In this document: piece after piece, positions 1 to 7,531 of the stretch
Layout: the number at the start of each line of letters is the position of its first letter
Numbering within the stretch: the stretch's first letter is position 1
Origin: Paenibacillus athensensis
GTDB lineage: Bacteria; Bacillota; Bacilli; Paenibacillales; NBRC-103111
Length of the DNA stretch: 64,000 nucleotides
Reading direction: 5' to 3'
Assembly: GCF_004514475.2 (NCBI RefSeq)
Contig: NZ_MYFO02000010.1
Location: forward strand, 124,001 to 188,000
Translations under genes and position numbers: made by a program
Notes under the pieces: model-generated
The model's database searches: none
What the model saw: the letters and a program-made list of their open reading frames with translations, nothing else
Told to the model about the DNA's origin: nothing

Positions 1-585
1 CTCGACGCCCGCTTCATAAGCGCTGATCACTTTATGCTCGGCGCCGTGGTATTGAAAAAGGCGTTTGATCATCGGCGTCAGCGAGATGAAGTAGATGTAG
101 CCGACGAGCAAAATAATTTTGATCAGGCCCTCTATCAGATTATGAAGAATTTGATTGCTGAATGCATTTTTGAACAGAAATTGCTCAATAACCGCCGGGA
201 CAAGCGTAAACACGAATTTACCGAACAAAAACGACAGCACGCCGACCACCGCCACGCCAAGCAGCATCGAAATATTGCCGATCAGCCCTGGCTTCTCGTC
301 TTTCGCCGCGCCTTCCGCGCCGTCTTCCTCCTGATCGGCAAACGCTTCCGCCGAAAAGTTCAAATGCTGCGCGCCTTTGGCGCTCGATTCGATAATGCCG
401 ACGATGCCGCGCACGAACGGAATTTTTTTCAATGCCTGGACCCACGGTATATCTTTTCTCGGCACCTCCAGAAAATCCAGAGATCCGTCTTTTTTGCGAA
501 CGGCCGTAACGTGTACATTCCTTCCCGCAAACATGACGCCCTCGATCACGGCTTGTCCGCCGTAAATGCTGTTTTGCTCCGACAC
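1..585 (-). CDS. yqhQ: DUF1385 membrane protein YqhQ (3' part outside window)
   Basis: This is the first 195 codons of a leftward gene cut by the window edge. Translating the minus strand from a GTG at 585 (AAGGTGG-like ribosome site just upstream) gives GGQAVIEGVMF near residue 9 and YHGAEHKVI near residue 180, both signatures of the DUF1385/YqhQ family. Two hydrophobic stretches (about 105-130 and 148-168) look like membrane segments. Family members are about 300-320 residues, so roughly a third is missing. The long plus-strand frame over the same DNA has no such motifs. The function of the family is not established. It sits beside yqhR as in Bacillus. Confidence 0.88.
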   Translation of the reverse strand, partial: MSEQNSIYGGQAVIEGVMFAGRNVHVTAVRKKDGSLDFLEVPRKDIPWVQALKKIPFVRGIVGIIESSAKGAQHLNFSAEAFADQEEDGAEGAAKDEKPGLIGNISMLLGVAVVGVLSFLFGKFVFTLVPAVIEQFLFKNAFSNQILHNLIEGLIKIILLVGYIYFISLTPMIKRLFQYHGAEHKVISAYEAGVE

Positions 586-740
586 AAATCCACCTTCTTC
601 ACATAAGTACTGTTCGATGAACAACGTTTCTCTATATATTGTAACGGATTCGCGGGTTGAATGCTACCGATAGCCGCAGAACATACTATTCCTGTTAAGG
701 AAACAGCAAGCAGTCTGCGTAGAGAAAGGATAGCGATGCC

Positions 741-1229
741 ATGAATGCGACAACCGCGAAACCGATGAAAACCAACCGTTTGCTTTTTGCGCTGTACATC
801 GGCTTTTTTGCTGGCCTGATCTGGGGCGCACTGAAAATCGTTGAGCACTACCTCAAATTCACCGACATCGTCGTCGGCTTGTTCGTCGAACCGTTTTACC
901 GGCACGATTATTTGTCCAACTGGCAGGGCGTGCTGATCGGCTGGGCCGCGTTTATTGGCTTTTCCGTGGTGGCGGCGTTTTTGTACGCGGTGACGATGTG
1001 GAAGCTGCCCGGGCCTTGGTGGGGGCTGGGATACGGTGCTTTCTGGTGGGCCGTCATTTATTTGTTCGTAGGGCCGCTGGCCGGGATGGTGTATTGGATT
1101 AACGCCTATGATTGGAATACAATTTTGACCGACGGGTGCCTGTTTTTGCTGTGGGGCATGTTTATCGGCTATTCGATTGCCGTGGAGTATACCGACGAAA
1201 GGTCAAGAGAACCTATACACAACACATGA
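741..1229 (+). CDS. yqhR: YqhR family integral membrane protein
   Basis: A 162-residue protein with four hydrophobic segments (about 14-34, 62-84, 92-118, 130-146) rich in Trp and Tyr, matching B. subtilis YqhR in length, pattern and neighbourhood (between yqhQ and aroQ). The ATG at 741 follows AAAGGATAGCGATGCC, an acceptable ribosome site. It is transcribed divergently from yqhQ with about 155 bases between them. No catalytic motif is visible, and the role of this small membrane family is unknown to me. The family assignment rests on synteny plus the membrane pattern. Confidence 0.8.
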   Translation: MNATTAKPMKTNRLLFALYIGFFAGLIWGALKIVEHYLKFTDIVVGLFVEPFYRHDYLSNWQGVLIGWAAFIGFSVVAAFLYAVTMWKLPGPWWGLGYGAFWWAVIYLFVGPLAGMVYWINAYDWNTILTDGCLFLLWGMFIGYSIAVEYTDERSREPIHNT

Positions 1230-1277
1230 AAGTTATGGTAAAATGGCTACGTTAAAATGCGCGTAGGGGGTTTTTTC

Positions 1278-1709
1278 GTGAAACAGGTGCTCGTCATTAA
1301 CGGACCCAATCTCAACATGCTCGGTGTGCGCGAGCCGGGGGTATACGGCAGTCTGACGCTGGCGCAAATTACCGAGCGGCTGGAGAGGTTGGCCGGGGAG
1401 CTTGGCGTGGAGCTGGAATGTTTCCAGTCGAATCATGAGGGCGCGATCATCGATAAAATCCACGAGGCGTTTGGCGCGAAGAACGGGATTGTGTTCAATC
1501 CCGGCGCGTTTACGCATTACAGCTACGCGATCCGCGATGCCTTGGCCACGGTGCAATTGCCGTGCATCGAGGTGCATATTTCCAACATTCACAAACGCGA
1601 GGAATTTCGTCACAAATCGGTGATTGCGCCTGTGGTGATCGGGCAAATCGCGGGTCTGGGCGCGAGCGGCTACGAGCTTGCCCTCCGGGCTTTGCTGGAG
1701 CATATGTAA
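1278..1709 (+). CDS. aroQ: 3-dehydroquinate dehydratase, type II
   Basis: Catalyses the third shikimate-pathway step, 3-dehydroquinate to 3-dehydroshikimate, in the cytosol. The type II fold is shown by GPNLNMLG at the start, the [10 protein letters not shown] loop, [12 protein letters not shown] and [17 protein letters not shown], which carry the family's catalytic Tyr/His and substrate-binding residues. From the GTG at 1278 the protein is 143 residues, the family norm. An upstream in-frame ATG at 1257 lacks a ribosome site, whereas AGGGGG lies 8 bases before the GTG. The yqhR-aroQ-peptidase-efp order is the Bacillus one, and the gap to the peptidase gene is 24 bases, so the genes are probably cotranscribed. 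Confidence 0.95.
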   Translation: MKQVLVINGPNLNMLGVREPGVYGSLTLAQITERLERLAGELGVELECFQSNHEGAIIDKIHEAFGAKNGIVFNPGAFTHYSYAIRDALATVQLPCIEVHISNIHKREEFRHKSVIAPVVIGQIAGLGASGYELALRALLEHM

Positions 1710-1733
1710 ACCTGAAGGAACGGGGGGATTCGG

Positions 1734-2807
1734 ATGCAGGAACAGCGCATTCAAAGGCTGCGTGAGCAGCTGTCGCAGCTGGATTTGCCGGCTTTACTTG
1801 TGACGAACGCCTACAACCGCCACTATGTGACCGGATTTACGGGAACGGCCGGTTATGTGCTGGTGACGCAGGAGCGGGCGATTCTACTCACCGATTTTCG
1901 TTATATGACGCAGGCGCCGCAGCAAGCGCCGTTGTTCGAGGTCATCGAACATAAGCCCAAAGTGCTGGAGACGGTGCTGGAACTGCTGCGCAGCATGGGT
2001 ATAAGCCGGCTTGGCTTTGAGCAGACCGTCGTTTCGTATGCCGACTATGTCGCTTACGGCGAAGCGCTCCCCGGCATCGAGCTGGTCCCGACAGGCCGGA
2101 TTGTCGACAAGCTGCGCCAGATCAAGGACGCGGCGGAAATCGCGATCCTGCAGGAAGCCGCCGATCTGGCCGATGCGACGTTCACGCATCTGCTCGGATT
2201 GCTGCGTCCAGGCGTGTCCGAACGCGAGCTGGCGCTGGAAATCGAGCTGTTCATTCGCAAAAACGGCGGCACGTCGACCTCGTTTGATACGATCGTTGCT
2301 TCGGGGGAACGCTCTGCGCTCCCGCACGGCGTAGCCAGCGACCGTTTGCTGCAAAAGGGCGAGTTTGTCAAAATGGATTTTGGAGCGTATTATAAAGGAT
2401 ATTGCTCCGATATTACCCGCACGGTCGTATTGGGGCAGCCGACGGACAAGCACCGGCTTATTTATGACATTGTGCTGGAAGCACAGCTGCGCTGTCTGGA
2501 CGGGCTCAAACCCGGCATGACCGGAGCCGAAGGAGACGCTTTGGCCCGCGATGTCATTGCCCGCCACGGCTACGCCGACCATTTCGGTCACGGGACCGGC
2601 CACGGACTCGGCATGGAAATTCACGAGTCGCCGCGGCTGTCCCGGACGGACGATACGATTTTAACACCCGGCATGGTTGTAACTGTAGAACCTGGCATCT
2701 ACCTCCCCGGCTTCGGCGGAGTGCGGATCGAAGACGATGTAGTGCTGACCGACACCGGAATTAAAATACTTACCCATTCTACCAAAGATTTCCTTATCAT
2801 TGATTAG
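1734..2807 (+). CDS. yqhT: Xaa-Pro peptidase (M24 family, YqhT type)
   Basis: A 357-residue two-domain metallo-aminopeptidase that removes residues in front of proline. The N-terminal creatinase-like domain (about 1-125) has the NAYNRHYVTGFTG segment. The C-terminal pita-bread domain (about 130-355) has all metal-ligand motifs: VKMDFGA and SDITRT (two Asp), GHGTGHGLG (His), TVEPGIYLPG (Glu) and VRIEDD (Glu). The ATG follows GGAACGGGGGG. The gene is 15 bases upstream of efp, a pairing conserved in Firmicutes. It is a cytosolic enzyme with no signal peptide. The substrate range cannot be told from sequence. Confidence 0.93.
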   Translation: MQEQRIQRLREQLSQLDLPALLVTNAYNRHYVTGFTGTAGYVLVTQERAILLTDFRYMTQAPQQAPLFEVIEHKPKVLETVLELLRSMGISRLGFEQTVVSYADYVAYGEALPGIELVPTGRIVDKLRQIKDAAEIAILQEAADLADATFTHLLGLLRPGVSERELALEIELFIRKNGGTSTSFDTIVASGERSALPHGVASDRLLQKGEFVKMDFGAYYKGYCSDITRTVVLGQPTDKHRLIYDIVLEAQLRCLDGLKPGMTGAEGDALARDVIARHGYADHFGHGTGHGLGMEIHESPRLSRTDDTILTPGMVVTVEPGIYLPGFGGVRIEDDVVLTDTGIKILTHSTKDFLIID

Positions 2808-2822
2808 CGGAGGGACAAACCA

Positions 2823-3380
2823 GTGATTTCAGTTAACGATTTCAAAACAGGTCTTACCATCGAGGTCGAAGGCGACCTGTTCACGGTGATTGACTTTCAA
2901 CACGTGAAACCGGGCAAGGGCGCGGCATTCGTGCGCACCAAGCTGAAAAACCTGCGCAACGGCAACACCGTAGAGCGCACATTCCGCGCTGGCGAGAACG
3001 TAGGCCGCGCACACATTGAGAACCGCGCGATGCAATACCTGTACGCTGCCGGCGACGAACACACGTTTATGGACAACGAAACGTATGATCAAATCGCGTT
3101 GTCGCAGGATCAGCTCAAATGGGAGCTGAACTTCCTGAAAGAAAACATGATGATTCAAATCATGAGCTATCAGGGCGAAATTCTTGGCATCAACCTGCCG
3201 AACAGCGTTGAGCTGAAGGTCGCTGAAACCGAGCCGGGCATTAAAGGCAACACGGCGCAAGGCGCAACCAAGAAAGCCAAAATGGAAACGGGCCTGAACG
3301 TTCAGGTTCCGCTGTTCATCAATGAAAACGACGTGCTCCTGATCGATACGAGCGACGGCAAATACATTTCCCGCGCGTAA
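2823..3380 (+). CDS. efp: translation elongation factor P
   Basis: A 185-residue protein that binds ribosomes stalled at polyproline and stimulates peptide bond formation. Three beta-barrel domains are expected from length. The domain I tip loop KPGKGAAF carries the lysine (about residue 32) that is modified in Firmicutes, and the C-terminal [12 protein letters not shown]...GDKV-like part ends in [11 protein letters not shown] as usual. The start is a GTG preceded by GGAGGGAC. It is the last gene of the aroQ-yqhT-efp group and is followed 16 bases later by a strong terminator hairpin. Confidence 0.97.
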   Translation: MISVNDFKTGLTIEVEGDLFTVIDFQHVKPGKGAAFVRTKLKNLRNGNTVERTFRAGENVGRAHIENRAMQYLYAAGDEHTFMDNETYDQIALSQDQLKWELNFLKENMMIQIMSYQGEILGINLPNSVELKVAETEPGIKGNTAQGATKKAKMETGLNVQVPLFINENDVLLIDTSDGKYISRA

Positions 3381-3396
3381 GGTGCGGGCATCGCGA

Positions 3397-3427
3397 AACT
3401 CCGGCTGCGGGCAGCCGGAGTTTTTTT
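3397..3427 (+). terminator. intrinsic terminator of efp
   Basis: A perfect 12-bp stem (AACTCCGGCTGC with GCAGCCGGAGTT, two-base gap) runs straight into seven T residues. It lies 16 bases after the efp stop. Confidence 0.93.
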
Positions 3428-3494
3428 GCATAAACCTAATCAGTTGGGGAACGCGCCGCAAGCCGGACGGTTTGCGGACTGCCGCCGTATTTTG

Positions 3495-3525
3495 TTGCCA
3501 ATTGCTGTGGCAAATGTGCTATAAT
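3495..3525 (+). promoter_or_regulatory. probable sigma-A promoter of lysC
   Basis: TTGCCA at 3495-3500 and a consensus TATAAT at 3520-3525, with a rather long 19-base spacer. The start of transcription would fall near 3532, leaving only about 37 bases of leader before lysC. That is too short for a lysine riboswitch. Confidence 0.55.
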
Positions 3526-3568
3526 ACTGTATTGTTATGCACTAGTATGCGTAGGGAGTGAGTCAGCT

Positions 3569-4825
3569 TTGTCTCTTGTTGTGATGAAATTCGGCGGAAG
3601 CTCTGTTGGTGATGCGGAGCGGATGAAGCGTGTAGCGAAAAGAATTGTGGAACGAAAGCGTGATGGGCATTCGTGCGTCGTGGTCGTCTCGGCGATGGGA
3701 GATACAACCGACGACCTGATCGACTTGTCCAAGCAAATATACGACGGCGCTCCCCCGGCCCGCGAAATGGATATGCTGCTGACAACCGGCGAGCAGGTTT
3801 CCGTATCGCTGCTGTCGATGGCCATTCAAGCTTTGGGCGAGAAAGCCGTATCCTATACGGGCTGGCAAAGCGGTATTTATACCGAAGCGGTGCATGCGAA
3901 GGCGCGGATTACGAATATTCAGCCGCATCGCGTGCTCAAGTCGATTGAAGAAGGCAACGTTGTGATCGTCGCCGGTTTTCAGGGCATGACGGAGGAAGGC
4001 GAGATTACGACGCTCGGCCGCGGCGGCTCCGATACGACGGCTGTCGCGCTGGCGGCAGCAATCAAAGCCGATTTATGCGAAATTTATACCGACGTGGACG
4101 GCGTGTATTCCACCGACCCGCGCATTGTCAAGGTAGCGCGCAAGCTCAATGAGGTTTCGTATGACGAAATGCTGGAGCTGGCCAATCTGGGCGCAGCCGT
4201 GCTGCACCCGCGCGCTGTGGAATATGCCAAGAACTACAATGTCACCCTCGTGGTGCGTTCGAGCTTTACGTACAATGAAGGAACCCATGTCAAGGAGGAA
4301 GCTGTGATGGAGCAGGGAATCGTCGTTCGCGGCATTGCTTACGATAAAAATGTGGCGAGAATCAGTATTTTGGGAGTTCCGGAAAAGCCGGGCCAGCTGG
4401 CCAGCGTGTTCAGCGCATTGGCGAAAGCGCAAATCGACGTGGACATTATCGTGCAAAGCGGCGTCATCGCTGGCTCAGCCGACTTCTCGTTCACGACCTC
4501 CTTGTCCGATCTGGATAAAGCGCTGCAGGTGCTTGAAGGCATTCGCGAGTCGATCGGCTTCCGCGAAGTGACCTCTCAGGTCAATCTCGTGAAGGTGTCG
4601 ATTGTCGGCGCAGGCATGGTCAGCACGCCGGGCGTCGCAGCTACGATGTTCGAAGTCATTTCCAAGCTGGGTATCAGCATCAGCTTGGTCAGCACGTCTG
4701 AAATCAAAATTTCCTGCGTTATCGACGGCTCCCAGCTGTCCGAAGTCGTGCGCGAGCTGCATACAGCGTACGGCCTGGACACCAGCGAGCAGGCGTTCGT
4801 CGGCGGACCGTCCGAGCGCCGCTAA
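3569..4825 (+). CDS. lysC: aspartate kinase (LysC type)
   Basis: Phosphorylates aspartate, the first step toward lysine, threonine, methionine and diaminopimelate (cell wall and spore dipicolinate). The 418-residue protein has the N-terminal amino-acid kinase domain with KFGGSSVGD at residues 7-15, TTGEQVS and GRGGSDTT. Two C-terminal ACT domains (from about 260) provide allosteric control. The start is TTG, 8 bases after AGGGAGTG. An internal in-frame ATG at codon 247 with a near-perfect ribosome site (see separate entry) suggests an overlapping beta subunit, as for B. subtilis aspartokinase II. No L-box leader is visible. Confidence 0.95.
   Translation: MSLVVMKFGGSSVGDAERMKRVAKRIVERKRDGHSCVVVVSAMGDTTDDLIDLSKQIYDGAPPAREMDMLLTTGEQVSVSLLSMAIQALGEKAVSYTGWQSGIYTEAVHAKARITNIQPHRVLKSIEEGNVVIVAGFQGMTEEGEITTLGRGGSDTTAVALAAAIKADLCEIYTDVDGVYSTDPRIVKVARKLNEVSYDEMLELANLGAAVLHPRAVEYAKNYNVTLVVRSSFTYNEGTHVKEEAVMEQGIVVRGIAYDKNVARISILGVPEKPGQLASVFSALAKAQIDVDIIVQSGVIAGSADFSFTTSLSDLDKALQVLEGIRESIGFREVTSQVNLVKVSIVGAGMVSTPGVAATMFEVISKLGISISLVSTSEIKISCVIDGSQLSEVVRELHTAYGLDTSEQAFVGGPSERR
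4292..4309 (+). promoter_or_regulatory. internal ribosome site and ATG for aspartokinase beta subunit
   Basis: AAGGAGG at 4292-4298 lies 8 bases before an in-frame ATG at 4307 (codon 247 of lysC). Translation from here would give a 172-residue protein holding both ACT domains, from MEQGIVVRG to the lysC stop. B. subtilis makes such an in-frame beta subunit. Its presence here is inferred from the strength of the site. Confidence 0.75.
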
Positions 4826-4880
4826 GCGCTTGTTGGCATCCGCGGCTTGGCAGGAAACCGGCTATGCAGCAGGCAGGCGG

Positions 4881-5345
4881 TTAACGGATTTTATCGGCGA
4901 CAAAATAGGCGAGCTTGAGCAAAAAAGCCGTGATGCCCGCCGCCATCAGCGGACCGACCGGAATGCCGCGCAGGAAGACGATGCCCAGGATCGAACCGAT
5001 AACAAGACCCACAATTAATTGTGGGTCTATTTTTAGTAGCTCCAGTCCTTTGCCGTTCATATACGTGGCAATCGCTCCGCCGGTCAAGGCAATGATGCCG
5101 GGCCAGGTCGTAAATACCGAGACGATGTCTTTAAAAGAAATCCGTTCGCTGGCAAACGGCACAAGCACCCCGAGCGTCAGGAACAACAGCCCCAGCTCCA
5201 GACCGCGTCGCTCCATCGACGGCAAATAGCGGTCGAGACCGAGCAGCTTGACGGCCAGCAGCAAGCAGGCGGCGGTTGTAATAATGTGTGAGCGGCCCAG
5301 CAAGCCGACTACGATCAGAATGACGAGAACCATTTCGCCGTTCAT
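4881..5345 (-). CDS. UPF0756 (DUF441) membrane protein
   Basis: A 154-residue hydrophobic protein with four to five membrane segments (about 4-38, 50-65, 78-95, 106-127, 131-150). Conserved parts [23 protein letters not shown] and the Gly-rich C-terminal half match the UPF0756/YtwI family. The ATG is preceded by AAGGGGTTGGACC. It is convergent with lysC and precedes comB on the same strand, but with a gap of about 134 bases. The function of the family is unknown. Confidence 0.83.
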   Translation of the reverse strand: MNGEMVLVILIVVGLLGRSHIITTAACLLLAVKLLGLDRYLPSMERRGLELGLLFLTLGVLVPFASERISFKDIVSVFTTWPGIIALTGGAIATYMNGKGLELLKIDPQLIVGLVIGSILGIVFLRGIPVGPLMAAGITAFLLKLAYFVADKIR

Positions 5346-5479
5346 GGTCCAACCCCTTGTCTCCCAGTATCCATCCTAGTTTATGAGCAGGGGGCTTGTT
5401 TAGAACCGCTGGAAAATGCGGTGACCAAGTGGCCGGCGCATCAATAGCGAGTTGGATCAGCGTCAGCGGTCACCAAGCT

Positions 5480-6214
5480 TTAGAACTGGGGAGCCGTGAA
5501 CGGCACCATCACATGGCTGCGCAGCATCGGAACGAGCGCTGTGCTGTCGACTTGCGCGCAAAAGTCGACGTCGGAGCGAAAGCCAAGCTTGCACAGCCTT
5601 TTGCCGTTGGCGCAGCCGAGCAGCGCATCGAGCAGGCGATGCCGCTCCTGGAGGTAGCAGGCGCGCATGGCCAAGCCGAAGTCGTTGACGTTCGGCGTCG
5701 CGTCGCTGCTGCGGGCCGTCGCCAGCAGCGAATCGACGAGCAGTCCGGCGCAAAGGCCGTCCTCCAGCGCAAACACGTCCTGCGTGCCCGCGCAGATGAT
5801 GACGACATCGCGTTTAAGCGAGACGGCGGCTGCCGCGCACGACGTAGCGTTGACAAGCGCGCCGGCAAGCACATGCTCGGCCTTTTGCGCCTTGTGGATG
5901 CCGCGCGTGCCGTTGGTCGTCGTCAGAATGACCCGGCGTCCGCCAACGGCTTGCGCGGTATAATCGGCTGGCGAGTTGCCGAGGTCGAAGTCGGGAATTT
6001 TTTTGCAATAACGCTCCCCTCCCAGCACCTCCGCGCCGGTCTGCTGCTCGCGGGCCTGCAATACCGTCTCGGCAGGCAGCACGCCGGTTGCGCCATTGGC
6101 CAGCGCCGCGACCATCGTCGTCGTTGCGCGCAGCACGTCAATGACGATCACGGTTTTGTGAAGCAGCTCGTCGGACCGGGCTTCGCCGATCGAGCCGATA
6201 ACATCGATGTTCAT
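5480..6214 (-). CDS. comB: 2-phosphosulfolactate phosphatase
   Basis: Removes phosphate from 2-phospho-3-sulfolactate to give sulfolactate, a major small molecule of Bacillus spores (coenzyme M precursor in archaea). The ComB family is recognisable from VIDVLRATTTMVAALANGA near the start, GGERYCKKIPDFDLGNSP and LTTTNGTRG in the middle and a conserved C-terminal YLQERH segment. The ATG at 6214 follows AGAAAGGA. An earlier in-frame ATG at 6238 lies inside comA and is less likely. The length is 244 residues, as expected. Only 4 bases separate it from comA, so the two form an operon. Confidence 0.9.
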   Translation of the reverse strand: MNIDVIGSIGEARSDELLHKTVIVIDVLRATTTMVAALANGATGVLPAETVLQAREQQTGAEVLGGERYCKKIPDFDLGNSPADYTAQAVGGRRVILTTTNGTRGIHKAQKAEHVLAGALVNATSCAAAAVSLKRDVVIICAGTQDVFALEDGLCAGLLVDSLLATARSSDATPNVNDFGLAMRACYLQERHRLLDALLGCANGKRLCKLGFRSDVDFCAQVDSTALVPMLRSHVMVPFTAPQF

Positions 6215-6218
6215 GCGA

Positions 6219-7025
6219 TTAATCCTTTCTTGCGCCAAAAGACAGCGTATCCGAACGCAGTCCTCTCCGTAAGGCTTCGAGAGAAATAATATCCTGCGAG
6301 CCGATATTCCCCAGATGTACGTCCGGACCCAGCGTGCGCAGCAAATGCACCTGCTGCTGCTTGAGCGGCGCTTCCCACAGCAGCAGCTGTGGCTTGGGCA
6401 CCGATTGCAGCACTTGCTCCAGCTCCTCGTCCCGGCAGTTGCCGTTTTCGTCGAAGATGCCGACGCCGACGCCGGATTCCCGCGCTTCGATCGTCACCAG
6501 CTGTGCGCCAAGCTCGGCATCGAGCGTAACCGTCTCGATCAGCTCCTCCAGCTCGATCGTCGAGCCCCAGCCCTTTTTACCGTATTCCGTAAGGACCTCC
6601 AGCCCTTCCTCCAACCCGCGGCGAATCAGTTCGCTGCGCAAGCTTCGTCTGACTTCAATCGTCCCGTCCGACACCTCTACTCCGGTAAAACCCAGATTCG
6701 TGATCATATCGAAAAAAGCGTCAATCGCCTGCTGGGCAATCGCCACCTCCAAAAACGTTCCGCCCGGGTACACCGTGATCCCGAACGAATGGGCCATTTC
6801 GATTTTGCGCTTCAGCAGCGGCTGCGGATAGAGCGGCGACGTGCCGAAGCCGATTTTGATCAGATCCATATGCTCGCCGGACGTATGCAGCAAGTCCTCA
6901 AAGGCATTCAGACCCAAGCCCTTATCGATGACCATAGTTTTACCGGTCGATCTGGGCTTTGCTTGTCTTCGCCCTGTCGGATCGGCAAGCACGGGATTCC
7001 ATTGTAAATGAGAGGTCAGTTCCAT
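6219..7025 (-). CDS. comA: phosphosulfolactate synthase
   Basis: Adds sulfite to phosphoenolpyruvate to form phosphosulfolactate, feeding ComB. The 268-residue protein matches the ComA TIM-barrel family: VIDKGLGLNAFEDLL, LIKIGFGTSPLYP, YPGGTFLEVAI, VEVSDGTIEV, TIEARESG and the GNIGSQDIISLEALR ending. The ATG has GAGGAG 8 bases upstream. It is transcribed leftward, divergent from yqhV and the spoIIIA operon. In B. subtilis the homologous yitCD pair serves spores, so the position next to spoIIIA fits a sporulation role, though no sigma-E or sigma-G site was identified with confidence. Confidence 0.92.
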   Translation of the reverse strand: MELTSHLQWNPVLADPTGRRQAKPRSTGKTMVIDKGLGLNAFEDLLHTSGEHMDLIKIGFGTSPLYPQPLLKRKIEMAHSFGITVYPGGTFLEVAIAQQAIDAFFDMITNLGFTGVEVSDGTIEVRRSLRSELIRRGLEEGLEVLTEYGKKGWGSTIELEELIETVTLDAELGAQLVTIEARESGVGVGIFDENGNCRDEELEQVLQSVPKPQLLLWEAPLKQQQVHLLRTLGPDVHLGNIGSQDIISLEALRRGLRSDTLSFGARKD

Positions 7026-7193
7026 CGGGTATTCTCCTCGCTATCCCTCGTGGGTAATTTTCTGGATATCATATGCAATTTAGGCGGGCGTGGTGCCGTT
7101 ATGCCTAAAACCAGACGAGTCCGCATAAGGTAGGGTAACGGCAAGCGGCAGCTTGGCTTGCGCCCGCAACGGCCGTCAAAGGAGGCGACTACC

Positions 7194-7460
7194 GTGATCA
7201 ATAAAATTGTGCTCAGCATGGCCGCGCTGCGGCTGTTGTCGGGCAGTCTGGAGCTGCTGGCGGCTATTGTCATGCTGCGCTTCAATCAAATCGACAAAGC
7301 GCTGCTGATCAATACCGGGCTTGCCCTTGCAGGTCCGCTCATTCTATTAACTACCACTACCATCGGTTTGGTAGGCATTGCCGAGAAACTGTCATTTGGC
7401 AAAATGCTGTGGGTGCTGGTCGGCGTAAGCTGTATCTTTATCGGGATTTTGAAAAAGTAG
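7194..7460 (+). CDS. yqhV: YqhV family membrane protein
   Basis: An 88-residue protein with three hydrophobic segments, matching B. subtilis YqhV in length, residues (LSMAALRLLSGSLELLAAIVML) and place directly upstream of spoIIIAA. The GTG at 7194 has AAAGGAGG 7 bases upstream. A longer frame starting at 7158 has no such signal. It is probably read with the spoIIIA operon, from which it is separated by about 70 bases. The function is unknown. Confidence 0.85.
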   Translation: MINKIVLSMAALRLLSGSLELLAAIVMLRFNQIDKALLINTGLALAGPLILLTTTTIGLVGIAEKLSFGKMLWVLVGVSCIFIGILKK

Positions 7461-7531
7461 CGGTCATATTTCTTTCTATCAGGCATACATTTGAAATATA
7501 GAAGACTGGACAACTTGGAGGCTTGGAACCC

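Noticed and set aside
34-606. Plus-strand 190-residue reading frame at the window start
   Set aside because: Antisense to yqhQ, whose minus-strand translation has clear family motifs. The plus frame has no ribosome site and a random basic composition.
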